NCBI GenBank assembly: GCA_027924585.1
Contig: BSBM01000753.1
Coordinates: forward strand, 27,988,501 to 28,052,500
Source: Larix kaempferi
Taxonomy: Eukaryota; Streptophyta; Pinopsida; Pinales; Pinaceae
Direction: 5' to 3'
DNA length: 64,000 nucleotides
Each line of letters starts with the position of its first letter. The first letter of the stretch is position 1. The notes beneath the pieces are model-generated. The model was not told the origin of the DNA. It was given only the letters and a program-made list of their open reading frames with translations, and made no database searches. Made by a program: the position numbers and the translations under genes. Shown one piece after another: positions 23,013-32,829 of this stretch.

Positions 23013-24620
23013 TTAGAAAAAAATGGGCAATTTATCTCATACAATATCAAACAGAAACGAAATATTTAATGGTTAGAATTTTATTCCATGGAAACATAAG
23101 ATGCTTGCCAGCAGCCATATTTGAATACAAATGTTTGGACAAAATTGTATTGTGAAAAAAGATATGGAATGAAACCAATGTAGATGCCCAAGAAAGGTAT
23201 GATGCAGAGAATCAAGAGGTTGTGATGTTGATCAAGCTCACAATAAAGAATGAGATGGTTCATGAAATTCAAGATGGTAATGACGCATTTGTCATGTGGA
23301 GCAACCTACGGAAGATGCATGAAACATAAGATGCTTGCCAGCAGCCATATTTGAATACAAATGTTTGGACAAAATTGTACTGTGAAAAAAGATATGGAAT
23401 GAAACCAATGTAGATGCCCAAGAAAGGTATGATGCAGAGAATCAAGAGGTTGTGATGTTGATCAAGCTCACAATAAAGAATGAGATGGTTCATGAAATTC
23501 AAGATGGTAATGACGCATTTGTCATGTGGAGCAACCTACGGAAGATGCATGAAACCTTCAACAAAGCTAGAGTGTCCTTCCTTAAAAATATGTTATTCTC
23601 AATTCAAATGGAGCAATTTGACTCCTTGCTAGATTATTTGCTAAAAATTAAAGATATTAGAGATCAACTGAAATCAATCGACAGGACAACAGAAGAAGAG
23701 ATGGTGGTTATAAATTTAAAACGCTTGCCTTCTTCCTATGCAAATTTTATTGAGACCTTGAGCATTACTAGTATTGATAGAAATCTGACATTTGAGCAGT
23801 TGAGCACTAAGATCCTGTAGCAAGACAGATGGAAAAAGCAGTTTGGGAATAGTCATATTAAAGAGTCTTTTGAGGTGGCACTTGCAACAAAGTTTAAGAG
23901 CAAGGGCAGTAAATAGAGCAAAGAGAATGATGGTAACTCTTTTGAGTTAGGTACAAGTAGAAAAGCAATTAAATGCTTTTATTGTGGAGAATTAGAGCAT
24001 ATAAGCAAAGTTTGCAAGAAGTGGTTGTGGAATGAAAAACACAACCCAAAGCATTCTTCCAATGATCAATCAGGAAAGAAACATGCTAAGGTGGTTGAAC
24101 AAAAGGAGGGGGGAGAGTTCTATGTGTTCATGGCCAGAAACATCGATTCAAAGAGTCGTAACGTGGATTGGTATGTTGATTCAGGGGCATCTAGACATTT
24201 TAATATAGTATTGATTCCTATATTGATTTTGTAGGGAATAAATCTCAATCTAATTTTGTTGTGTTGAGTGGCAGAAAAGAATACAAGGTTAGAGAAAAAA
24301 GAAATGTCATACTTCTGCTAAGAGGTAAAAAGGTAATGATTATAGATGCCTATTATGTTTGTTGTTTGGAGAAAAATCTACTTTCACTAAGTAGTATAAC
24401 GAAGCATAGCCCACACTTACATATATATTTTAGCGATAATAGGTGTTTTATTGTTGATAAGAATAGCAAAAAGATGGTTGCTATGGGTGTGGAAGAATAG
24501 GGCTTATTTTGGTTGCTAGACCTTGACAATGTAGGGCTAGTTCAACAAAAAAATGGCCGTATGTTCATTGAAAACTCAGCCATAATGACTAAGGGCAAAG
24601 AGGTATCAAGTGTGACAGAG
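23013..24620 (+). pseudogene. copia A gag and protease
   Basis: The start ATG at 23013 gives MGNLSHTISNRNEIFNG and then a stop. Gag continues through the duplicated block into a 122-residue open part (23452-23820; LLDYLLKIKDIRDQLKS, VVINLKRLPSSYANFI). The zinc knuckle CFYCGELEHISKVCKK is near 23970-24020 and the protease active site DWYVDSGASRHF near 24170-24200, followed by CLEKNLLSLSSITKH. Stops at 23818, 23914 and 24232 and the duplication break the frame. Coding fades near 24620 and copia B begins at 24686; integrase, reverse transcriptase and RNase H are absent. Confidence 0.82.
23091..23550. repeat. 230-bp tandem duplication inside copia A gag
   Basis: Copies at 23091-23320 and 23321-23550 are almost identical (one difference noticed, TATTGTG versus TACTGTG). 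Each copy begins GAAAC, and GAAAC also follows copy 2, so a 5-base microhomology borders the duplication. 230 is not a multiple of three, so it shifts the gag frame. Confidence 0.92.
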
Positions 24621-24685
24621 CTCAAGAAATGAAGCCCTAGTTGATGTTGTTGAAACAAGTCAAAGAAGAGAAGGAAAACAACAAG

Positions 24686-25337
24686 TATTGATTTTTATAG
24701 CATCGGACAAATACTTCCACAGGTTCTATGTCTAACAGGTGGAAGTCGTCATTAATGACTCTCACGGTTAGGAGATTCACTTTAGTAAAGTGAACTATTA
24801 AATTGAATGTACTTTTGTAATTACTTTATGTAAAGTGATCTAAAGGGCCCATGGTATTGGCCCAAGGTATTTGCATAATGTAATGTTATAAAAGGCAGCC
24901 TGAGTGAGAGGAGGACACACACAACAATCACGCAGAGTAAGTGGGATCTCATTGATTGGTTGAAGACGGGATTTTAGCCAAGTGTGCAAGTGAAGGGGTA
25001 TGGTCAGAGGAAAGAAGCAAGGGGTTGTCAAGGGCTAGCAACCAGCGAGATCGAAGGACTGATCTTGAGGTGTGAAGGCTAGCATTCTGTCATTGTAATT
25101 CCGCAGTGAGCCATTTTCCCAAAAAGGGAGCCCATGATTTTTGTCTTAATAAAAATCACCTGTTTGCTAGTTTTTCCCCAGTTGGGGTTTTCCAGGGTAA
25201 ATCTAAGTGTCAAATGTGTATGATTTCTTGTGTTTTTCCGCTTCATAATTAGTTAGGATTTTAGTGTGTTTTCAATTAATAATTGTTGTAAATTATTTGT
25301 GATTAACGATTGGGTCTGGGATCAGTAAAAACTAACA
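24686..25337 (+). mobile_element. copia B 5' LTR
   Basis: A 652-bp LTR starting TATTGATTTT (the first base pair of the canonical TG is mutated) and ending AAAACTAACA. TATAAAAG at 24887-24894 is a clear TATA box. A near-perfect palindrome TTCACTTTAGTAAAGTGAA lies at 24776-24794, about 110 bases upstream of it. It matches the 3' LTR at roughly nine positions in ten by eye. Confidence 0.88.
24776..24794. promoter_or_regulatory. palindrome in copia B U3
   Basis: TTCACTTTAGTAAAGTGAA has 9-base arms around a central G. It is repeated in the 3' LTR at 28685-28703, and similar palindromes occur in the LTRs of A, C and X. The AAAG core is what DOF-type plant factors bind; that link is inference. Confidence 0.7.
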
Positions 25338-25349
25338 TGGTATCAGATT
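25338..25349 (+). promoter_or_regulatory. copia B primer-binding site
   Basis: TGGTATCAGATT directly follows the LTR. It is the initiator tRNA-Met site with two terminal changes. Confidence 0.85.
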
Positions 25350-26930
25350 CGGTTAAGGTCAAGTTCGCTCTGAGCCGGGAAATCACATTTGGTGGAGGTT
25401 TAAGCAAATAAAAAAGAGAGGAGAAAATCGTCTGGCAGCACCGTATAGGATTGAAGGTGTTGGCAAGACGTGGTAGATCAGGCGCCATGGGAATGCGTGC
25501 TCAGGGCGGAGAGAGTGCCACGAGTAAGCAAAGCTCGAGCGGAACACAAATCGACAGCAAGGCACTGTTGCAACCGGCAGTGGGCACGGGGCAAGGGACG
25601 TAGAGGCGACTTAGAGTGCAGAGCGACAGCATTGGAGTTGGAAGAGTAGGAGCTGCGTAGAAGACTAGCAGGCCACACAGGGTGACGTCAGTTGCTGCAA
25701 TAGGGTAGAGAAATGGGGGAAGGGTTGCAGGAAGAGATAGCAACGCCATTGCCTTGAGGAAGCAATCGCGGGTGGCTAAAGCGACTGCAAGCAACAGGAG
25801 ATCGGGCTGACAGAAGAGTGTTGGTAGAACGACAAATGGGTGAGTTACAATGGAGGGAGGGAGCTGACGCCAGAGTTGGGCTGCGGAAGACGACCGTGTG
25901 GGAGATAGCAGTTACCACGGTTGCGATAGGGCAGCAACAACAGTGTGCACAGGGCCGAGAGGTTGTGACGGCGGATAGCAGTCGGAGCAGGCACAAAACA
26001 ACTACGGAGTGCAGCCGCTGATAGGAGCTAGACGCGGCTCAACCAGGAAGCAACGGACAAGGTATTTGTAGACAGAGGAGAAGTCGCACAGGGTGACGTC
26101 GGCTGCTGCAATAGGGTAGAGAAACGGGGGAAGGGCTGTAGGAAGAGATAGCAGCGCCATTGCCTTGAGGAAGCAATTGCGGGTGGCTAAAGCGACTGCA
26201 AGCAACAGGTGATCGGGCCGACAGAGGAGTGTTGGTAAAACGACAGATGGGTGAGTTACAGTGGAGGCAAGGAGCTGACGCCAGAGTTGGGCTGCGGAAG
26301 ATGGCCGTGTGGGAGATAGCAGTTGCCACGGCTGCGGCAAGGCAGCAACAGCAATGTGCACAGGACCGAGAGGTTGTGACGGTGGATAGGAGTCGGAGCA
26401 GGCACAAAACGATTACGGAGTGCAGTCGCTGATAGGAGCTAAACGTGGCTCAACCAAGAAGCAACGAACAAGGTAGTTGCGGACAGAGGAGAAGCCGCCA
26501 ACAAACTCGAAGCACGGACACTGGGAAATGGAGAAAAAGTAGAATTAGAGTAGGCGAGTAGAGGCTACAGGGGCCGATAAGGACAACTAACGACAACAGA
26601 GCCAATTGTTGCCAACAGCCGCCAAGCTGTCAGGTAGTCGTACAGGACCTACACAGACTCCAGCAGACCTCGGGCAAGCCAGGGCAGCAGCCAGGCAACC
26701 CAAAACCAGTTCGGGTAGCGCCCAGAAATTTCGGGCAATCTCGAAAAAGGACAGGGCAGGTGCAGAGATATCAGGGAAGCCTCGAGAAGGTCTAGACAGC
26801 ACCCAGGAAGGTCTGGGAAGCCCAATATGTGGCTAGGCAGCAAGCAGAAAAAGCCCGAGCAGCCCATAAAAAGGCTTAGGCAATCTAGGCAGGAGAAAAG
26901 GATTCGTGCAACTACAACAACAAGTTGAAG
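25350..26930 (+). other. copia B untranslated leader
   Basis: Purine- and GC-rich leader of about 1.6 kb between the primer site and gag. It contains a 411-bp tandem duplication and, at 26620-26900, a low-complexity stretch built of CAGG/GGCA-like words. Long open frames on the minus strand here come from composition and are not genes. Confidence 0.7.
25677..26498. repeat. 411-bp tandem duplication in copia B leader
   Basis: GGTGACGTC opens at 25681 and again at 26092. The copies run in parallel through GCAATAGGGTAGAGAAA, GAGTGTTGGTA, GGAGATAGCAGTT and GGCACAAAAC to the end of copy 2 at about 26498. They differ at scattered positions. Confidence 0.9.
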
Positions 26931-27551
26931 ATGTCTGCAGAAGGGATATGGTATGAATATAGGTTGGAGGGTGCCTCCAACTACAACTCTTGGAAGGCAA
27001 GGGTCACGCTGGTTCTCATGGAGAACCTATGGGAGTTTGCAAGCACAGGGGTAACCACGCCGACAAATCTGAAGAACCTAGCAACTCACAACCTAAAAGA
27101 TGTGAAGGCCGGGAGGATTATCTTAGACGTAGTCAAGGATCAGTTGATCCCTCACATAGCTGAGAATAAGTTAGCCAAGGAGATATGGGATGCTCTGACA
27201 GGCTTATATCAGAGTAATAACCAAAACAAGAAGATGGTGCTGAAAGAGGAGCTCAAAAGCACCAAGATGTCCAAGACTAATACTATAGCTTCTTATCTCA
27301 CCAAGATCACACGGATTCATGATAAGTTGTCAACAGTTGAAGAGATAGTGGCAAATCCAAAGTTAGCGATGATTGCCTTGAATGGCTTCATTAAGCCATG
27401 GGCACCCTTCATCAAAGGGATCATTGCATGGCAAAAACTTCTTGACTGGGAGAGGTTATGGGATGACTTCATCCAAGAAGAGATTCAAGAGGAGTCTCTA
27501 TCTAGAGGCCAACAAGAGGATGATGAGAAGAATGTTTATCTTGCCAGTTAG
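26931..27551 (+). CDS. copia B gag (capsid) protein, open
   Basis: An uninterrupted 206-residue copia gag from this ATG: MSAEGIWYEYRLEGASNYN, then SWKARVTLVLMENLWEF, the helical core AKEIWDALTGLYQSNN and KMVLKEELKSTKMSKTN, ending after LDWERLWDDFIQEEIQEES. An in-frame ATG also lies two codons upstream (26925). In copia elements this protein forms the intracellular virus-like particle. It stops at 27549 before the zinc knuckle, which lies in another frame downstream, so the RNA-binding tail is lost. It is the best preserved copia protein in the window; whether it is expressed is unknown. Confidence 0.85.
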   Translation: MSAEGIWYEYRLEGASNYNSWKARVTLVLMENLWEFASTGVTTPTNLKNLATHNLKDVKAGRIILDVVKDQLIPHIAENKLAKEIWDALTGLYQSNNQNKKMVLKEELKSTKMSKTNTIASYLTKITRIHDKLSTVEEIVANPKLAMIALNGFIKPWAPFIKGIIAWQKLLDWERLWDDFIQEEIQEESLSRGQQEDDEKNVYLAS

Positions 27552-27567
27552 GAAAAGAGAAGCAGGA

Positions 27568-28507
27568 ACAGTACAAGTAGAGAGTCAACTACACAGGGGG
27601 GTGAAGAAGAAGAAGGACATGAGCAAAGTCAAGTGCTTTGCGTGCCACAAGTGTGGCCACTATGCTTCACAATGTCCAGAACGAAAGAAAGAGAAGAGCA
27701 AGTCTTAGCAAGTTGCAACAACTACAAAATCTCAAGAGGAGTTTGCTAAGAAGTTCGAGAAGGATTTCTCATTACATTTATAGTGCAATTTTTAATAGCG
27801 ATAGTGGGGCTTCTAGTCACATGATGGGGACACGTGAGTTGTTCACCAAGTTGTTAAGGACAAACCCATATTTGCATGTGGAGCTTGGCACTCATGCCAA
27901 GTGTGCTGTGAAGGGAGTTGGAACAGTCAAGTTTCAGCTAGAGTCAAGAGGATCTCTAGAGGTGATAGACGTCTTGTATATACCAGAGCTCATGATGAAC
28001 TTGGCCTCAGTATCGGCATTTGAGGGTCGTGGATATGCCATTTCTTTTAAAGAGGGGACGGGTTCTCATTCGACTGATGCGATCTAGCATAGACTGAGCA
28101 CGAGTTCTTGTTGTCAGAGAGGGCAACGTTTACAGGTTATAGGGCAAGCCATAGTTGGATCCAAGGGGGTCTATGGATCGATGTCAGTGATAGAGATCAA
28201 GGAGCAAAAGACTTCGAAGGGTAAGCAGAGTTCACAAACTACCAATGTGGGGACTAAACATTCAAAGGGGAAGAGGGAGTTAGCCGCTTCTAGTTCTTCC
28301 ATGAGACCTAGTTGGTACGAGACAACATTGTTGTATGCTCAGGAGCAAGAGACAACTCCTAGGAGCACATTGAAGGAGAGCAGGACTTTGACGAAGTTTT
28401 CAAACTTCTTGGCACTGATGTGCACCGTATGTAAAGTCATTGATTCCGTGTCTTCTAGTAAACCAGGAGCAACTAACCAACAGGGTTGGAGGAATGCCAG
28501 TGTGTAA
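27568..28507 (+). pseudogene. copia B zinc knuckle, protease and linker scraps
   Basis: The zinc knuckle CFACHKCGHYASQCPERKK is at about 27640-27690. After a frame change the protease reads FNSDSGASSHMMGTRELF (27790-27840) and DVLYIPELMMNLASVSAF (about 27970-28020). The active-site Asp-Ser-Gly is kept, but the usual preceding WYVD is FNSD. From 28340 the text changes to the linker of copia polyproteins (TPRSTLKESRTLTKFSNFLA), and NQQGW marks where reverse transcriptase would start; the 3' LTR follows within 100 bases. The deletion thus removed all of integrase and everything from reverse transcriptase onward. Confidence 0.8.
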
Positions 28508-28585
28508 GATGATGTGGGCAATAGTGTTCCAAGGTCAAAGGGAGAACCAGTTATAGGTGGCTCTTGGAGAAGTACCTTCCTCGCT

Positions 28586-28594
28586 TAGAGGGAA
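28586..28594 (+). promoter_or_regulatory. copia B polypurine tract
   Basis: TAGAGGGAA lies directly before the TG of the 3' LTR. Confidence 0.6.
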
Positions 28595-29260
28595 TGTTGA
28601 TTTTTGTAACATCAGACAAGTTCTTCCACGGATTTTGTGTCTAACAGGTGGAAGTCGTCATTAATGACTCTCAAACTTAGGAGATTCACTTTAGTAAAGT
28701 GAACTATTAAAGTGAATGTACTTTGTAATACTTTATGTAAGTGATCTAGAGGGCCCATGGTGTTTGGTAGCCCATGGTATGGGCCCAAGGTATTTGCATA
28801 TTGTAATGTTATAAAGGCAGCCTAGGTGGGAGGACACACACAACAGTCACACAGAGTGAGTGGGTTCTCATTGATTGGTTAAAGACGTATTTTCATCCAA
28901 GTGTGCAAGTGCAGGGGTAGGGGCAGGGTCAAAGGAAAGAAGCAAGGGGCAGCCAAGGGTTAGCAACTAGGAAGATCAAAGGATTGATCTTGAGGTGTGA
29001 AGGCTAGCATTATGTCATTGTAATTCCTCACTGGGCCATTTTTCTAGGAAAGGAGCCCATGATTTTTATCTTAATAAAAATCAACTATTTGCTGGTTTTT
29101 CCCAGTTAGGGTTTTCCAGGGTTAATCTAAGTGTCAAATATGTATGATTTCTTGTGTTTTCCGTTGCATAATTAGTTAGGATTTCAATGTGTTTTCAATT
29201 AATAATTGATGTAAATTATTCGTGACTGAAGATCGGGTATGGAATCAATAAAAACTAACA
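28595..29260 (+). mobile_element. copia B 3' LTR
   Basis: A 666-bp LTR from TGTTGATTTTTG to AAAACTAACA. It pairs with 24686-25337 and repeats its palindrome at 28685-28703. The TATA region reads TTATAAAGG. Confidence 0.88.
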
Positions 29261-29309
29261 ACAGGTATATTATGCATAATCTGATGTAGATAATAATAAT
29301 AATAATCTA

Positions 29310-29515
29310 TTTTTAAGGTCACCGGCACCGCCAAGCAAGACACCAATTTGGTATATGAGACCACATTGTTTGTAGGACAAGGGGGGCCCCTCTGCACAGC
29401 AATTTAACTGCTAAAGTATACAAAGGTGTACATACCCTACCCCCTCCGGATTTGAACCTGTGACCTCCTAAGAGGAAACACATGTGTACTTCATAACAAG
29501 AAGACCCTCATGGAG
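29310..29515 (-). mobile_element. tRNA-derived SINE, reverse orientation
   Basis: On the minus strand a perfect box B core GGTTCAAATCC is at 29448-29458, and a box A-like GGGTCTTCTTGTT lies about 44 bases upstream at 29495-29507. The tRNA-like head is followed by a body of about 120 bases. It sits in the residual 3' part of copia A. The ends are approximate. Confidence 0.6.
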
Positions 29516-29858
29516 GTTGAAGATGATGGTGCTTCCTTACAGAAGCAAACAAAAAATCTTGATATGTTGGACTACCAAGATGTAGAGGAGGTGATTTCAA
29601 TGAATAAGCCAAGCTCTGTGTCAATGACAGGAAGGTGATTGACTGTTCAACCAATATTGGTTGTCATCCGACTAGCGAGTCAATGGTCAAATAGAAGGAT
29701 GGTGATGTAAATTGTACTTCATCAACCTTCTTGAATACAGTTCACTTCTAGTTGTTACTTTGAAGATCTTATCCTATGGACTACAAAGATCATGATTGTC
29801 CAAAGACTTTGTCTTTTTGTATCATGAACAAGCATGTAAAATGACCATTATGGGAAGG
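29516..29858 (+). other. residual 3' internal sequence of copia A
   Basis: No domain can be recognised. It ends in the purine tract TGGGAAGG (29851-29858) directly before the 3' LTR of A, so it is the last internal stretch of that element. Confidence 0.55.
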
Positions 29859-29962
29859 TGTTGGAGATAATGGTCATATTTAGAATGGGTGTTGGACATA
29901 ATGGTCATATTTAGAACGTGTATTAGGACTTAAATTAGACGTAATAATAACGTCTCACTATC
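29859..29962 (+). mobile_element. copia A 3' LTR, first part
   Basis: TGTTGGAGATAATGGTCATA matches the 5' LTR start at 20587. A 31-bp internal duplication (29859 and 29890) is absent from the 5' LTR. The LTR breaks off at a SINE and resumes at about 42585; the 20-base word TAATAACGTCTCACTATCAA here (29945-29964) reappears with changes at 42564-42584 as the SINE target duplication. Confidence 0.8.
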
Positions 29963-29964
29963 AA

Positions 29965-30102
29965 TTGGGTCTAGCTTGAGTGGTTGTGGGATAGAGTGTT
30001 AACCTTCCCACCCAAGTTCTATTCCCGTAAGTGACATGTTGAGCTCATAATGAGTATATTGTTGTAATGATTTGAATGCCTATTGTTGACCTACCCCTGT
30101 GT
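29965..30102 (+). mobile_element. tRNA-derived SINE (Au-like), left part
   Basis: The head GGGTCTAGCTTGAGTGGTT has box A TAGCTTGAGTGG at 29972-29983, and box B AGTTCTATTCC is at 30015-30025, 42-43 bases on. The start resembles the Au SINE family known across seed plants. An imperfect duplication of about 20 bp flanks the whole (29945-29964 and 42564-42584). Copia C is inserted within it, so its right part lies at 42228-42563. Confidence 0.7.
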
Positions 30103-30852
30103 TGTAAATTTTCAGACCCTAGGTGATTGTTGTCCCATGTTTCATTAGTTAAATAAATCAAATCTCAAATTTATCCAATAACATAAATAAATTTCTCAAC
30201 ATGCAAAATCACATAAATGGCTAGAAAATACGAACAAAAAAAGATAAAATAATTTCTCAAGTACACAAGAAATCCTTCCTTTAAATCAGCTTGCCATTTA
30301 ATAACCAAAACTTACAAAGACACCTCAAAACTAAGATTTTCAGCTTGTTGGAAATGAAAAATTGCTTGCCAATCTAAGGAACTATTGTACATGTTTTCCC
30401 ATACAACTGTACGGACCTATAGAACTTGTCCATACAACTATACAGAATTGTCTGTACGATGGTGCAAAACTATATGGAACAACTATTCTTCGACCTGCAA
30501 AGCTTTGCCAATTCATCCTCTTATTGCTATTTTGCTTTCTCTCTTCCTTGGGTGTGTTTCTTCACCTTCCGACCAAACTATCTTCGAGTAAAGAATGAAT
30601 GTGTCTTAACCCTCTACCTTGACTTGCCTTTATACTTTAGCTAAAACCCTAATTTCTCGTTGAGATGTACAATTGAGATTGGTCTAAATCACTAATGTAT
30701 TAAAAATACGCTTTATTAGACTCAACAACTAAATATAAGACTTTCACTTTATTAATATAGTGAATTACAAACTAGATTTGACTTGCAGAACTTCCTGCAA
30801 GTTTGACACTAAACCTGTGCAAAAGTTCTTGTTTGAGCTACAAACATCAACA
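30103..30852 (-). mobile_element. copia C 3' LTR
   Basis: A 750-bp LTR (plus strand TGTAAATTTTCAG to ACATCAACA). It contains the near-palindrome TTCACTTTATTA--TAGTGAA at 30743-30764. A block rich in TGTACGGAC-type words lies at about 30390-30470. Confidence 0.88.
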
Positions 30853-30863
30853 CTCCCTCTGAG
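30853..30863 (-). promoter_or_regulatory. copia C polypurine tract
   Basis: Minus-strand CTCAGAGGGAG lies directly before the 3' LTR. Confidence 0.75.
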
Positions 30864-30935
30864 CAAGGATGGAATACTCCACCAATCCAAGTTCGTCTCT
30901 AAATGCTTCAAACTTACCTTTTGTCAAGGGTTTGG

Positions 30936-31616
30936 TCAAAAATCAACAACTTGTTGATCTTTGGGTACATACTGGAGCTTCATTGCTCCCTTTTGAATCA
31001 TGTCTTCAATGTAGTGATATTTGATCTCAATGTGTTTGGATTTTTCATGAAAAATTGGATTCTCGAAGAGTTTGATACAACTCTTATTATCACAATAAAT
31101 CATTATGCGATCCAACTCTTGATCAAATAACCCTACAAGCAACTTGTGAAGCCAAATGGCCTCACAACTAGTTGTACTTGCTTCCATATACTCTACCTCT
31201 ACTGAGTTGAATGCCACAAAAGTTTGCTTCAAGTTGAACCAATATATCATCATTGATCCCAAGCTGAAGCAACAGCTTGAGGTACTTTTCTTGTCTGATG
31301 CACTGCATGCCCAATCTGAGTTTGTATATCCCTGCAACTTCATTTCATCATCTCCAAGGTATCTCATCCCATACTCCATTGTGCCCCTCAAGTATCTAAG
31401 CACATGTTTTGTTGCTACCCAATGCTTCTGACTCGGTTCCACCATGAACTGGCTCAAGGCGTTCATTGCAAAACATGCATCTGGCCTAGTGTTGATCAAA
31501 TACATCAAGGAACCTATCAACTGCCTGTTCAATGTGGGATCCACCATATCTGAATTTAAAATAGTGACCCTCAAATAAGTGATCATGGGCATGGCCATGG
31601 GTTTGCAGTCCTCCAT
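30936..31616 (-). pseudogene. copia C RNase H and end of reverse transcriptase
   Basis: A 226-residue open stretch. It begins in the end of reverse transcriptase (RQLIGSLMYLINTRPDACFA, SQKHWVATKHVLRYLRGT) and continues as copia RNase H: YTNSDWACSASDKKSTSSCC with the first catalytic Asp, SVEVEYMEASTTSCEAIWL with the Glu, MIYCDNKSCIKLFENP and HEKSKHIEIKYHYIEDMI. The tail KGKFEAFRDELGL is found after a frame change near 30936. It is open but cut off from the rest of the polyprotein. Confidence 0.85.
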
Positions 31617-32338
31617 CCAAAATCTCTTCAGGATCTTAATTGCATACTTACCCTCACCATGAAAAATCTTCTCTAACCTCTACCAAACCTCTAACCCCAA
31701 GATGTAATGCATCATGCCAATGTCCTTCAACTCGAACTCAACTGCTGTATCTGCCTTGCACTCTACAATGAGCTTCTTTGAACTTGTAAGAAAGAAGTCA
31801 TCTGCATACAACACCAAAATGAGCAGATTAGCCTCAACAAATATGAAATATAAGTTGGGATCTGCTTCGCTTTTGGTGAACCCATACTCTACAAGTATCC
31901 ATCGATCCTAGAATACCATGCCAACGATGCTTGCTTGAGTCCATACAAGGCCTTTTTCAACATGCAAACATGGGACTCCTTCCCATTGACCTCAAATTCA
32001 TGAGGTTGCTCGATGTACACTTCTTCCTCAATTATCCCATTGAGGAAAATTGTCTTCACATCCATTTGATGTATCTTTCATCCCATAATGGAGACTAAAG
32101 ACATCACTGCTCTAATGGAAGTGTACTTGGTGACTAGAGCAAAAGTCTCCTCATAGTCCACTCCCTCTTTTTGGGAGAACCCTCTCACCACAAACCTCGC
32201 TTTGTACTTCTCTATGATGCCATTTGTTGCATGCTTGATCTTATAGAGCCATCTAGAAGCCACTACTGATTTCCCCTCTGGTCTAGGCACAATATCCCAA
32301 ACATCAATCTTCACGATGGAGGTGTGCTCCTCCACCAT
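31617..32338 (-). pseudogene. copia C reverse transcriptase
   Basis: The start is open for 86 residues (32078-32338): VKIDVWDIVPRPEGKSVVAS, RWLYKIKHATNGIIEKYKAR, FVVRGFSQKEGVDYEETFA. After frame breaks the catalytic box reads LVLYADDFFLTSSKK at about 31790-31830, with MMHYILGLEVW downstream followed by a stop. The order matches RVT_2; the copy is inactive. Confidence 0.82.
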
Positions 32339-32356
32339 GGCATCCCTCCAAACCTA

Positions 32357-32820
32357 CTAGTTGATTGCCTCCTGAAAACTGGAAGGCTCGAAATCTATGA
32401 TGTTGCTCATCAATGCCATGTAGTTTAGAAACTTCTTTGGAGGTCTGCTTTCTCTTAATGAACTCCTAGGAGCCTCAACATGCTCTTGAGCATATCCCTC
32501 AATGTCTATAAAACATCGCGGTCTCCTAATAGAACTTGTAGGAGTTGGTCGCTCCTCCTCTGCATTTGAAGGTTGTTGCCATGAACTGGAAGTTGTTGGT
32601 GACCTTGGCTCAACCTTTAAAGCTTCTTGCTCCTCATTCTTTATCACTGGAAGACTCATGGAACTTCCTAAATGCAAATTCTTCCTCAAACTTTACATCC
32701 TTGCTTACAATTGTCTTTCTTTCCCTTAGAATATAGATCTTGTAGGCCTTTGAAGTCTCATTGTAACCAACAAACAAACCCTTCCTATTGGAGGGTCCCA
32801 ACTTGGTCCTCTTCTCCACT
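32357..32820 (-). pseudogene. copia C integrase tail and linker
   Basis: KTKLGPSNRKGLFVGYNETS-type text (32634-32819, reading RTKLGPSNRKGLFVGYNETS) is the normal end of copia integrase. The overlapping frame 32357-32689 is the acidic, Ser/Pro-rich linker, ending PRSSLRESRPPKKFLNYMAL and SNIIDFEPSSFQEAIN. The change of frame between them is a frameshift. Confidence 0.78.
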
Positions 32821-32829
32821 AGTATATGG

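Larger units (their letters stand above)
24686..29260 (+). mobile_element. copia element B, gag-retaining deletion derivative
   Basis: A 4,575-bp element with 5' LTR 24686-25337, primer site 25338, long leader, gag, zinc knuckle, protease, a linker scrap, polypurine tract and 3' LTR 28595-29260. The flanks ACAAG (24681-24685) and ACAGG (29261-29265) are a 5-bp target duplication with one change. Integrase, reverse transcriptase and RNase H are missing: the sequence passes from protease to the short linker normally found between integrase and reverse transcriptase, then straight to the 3' LTR. It resembles the class called TR-GAG, non-autonomous elements that keep a gag frame. Confidence 0.88.

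Noticed and set aside
25303-26867. Several long minus-strand frames in copia B leader
   Set aside because: They arise from GC- and purine-rich repeats and are duplicated with the 411-bp unit. No domain.
20587-29962. Copia A ending with an independent second LTR element at 42541
   Set aside because: The fragment at 29859-29962 stops at a SINE target duplication and the fragment at 42585-42760 supplies exactly the missing LTR half, so one split LTR is simpler.
30385-30644. Overlapping plus-strand frames in the copia C LTR and their copies at 41694-41998
   Set aside because: They lie in the LTR antisense to the element, appear in both LTR copies by duplication, and have no domain.
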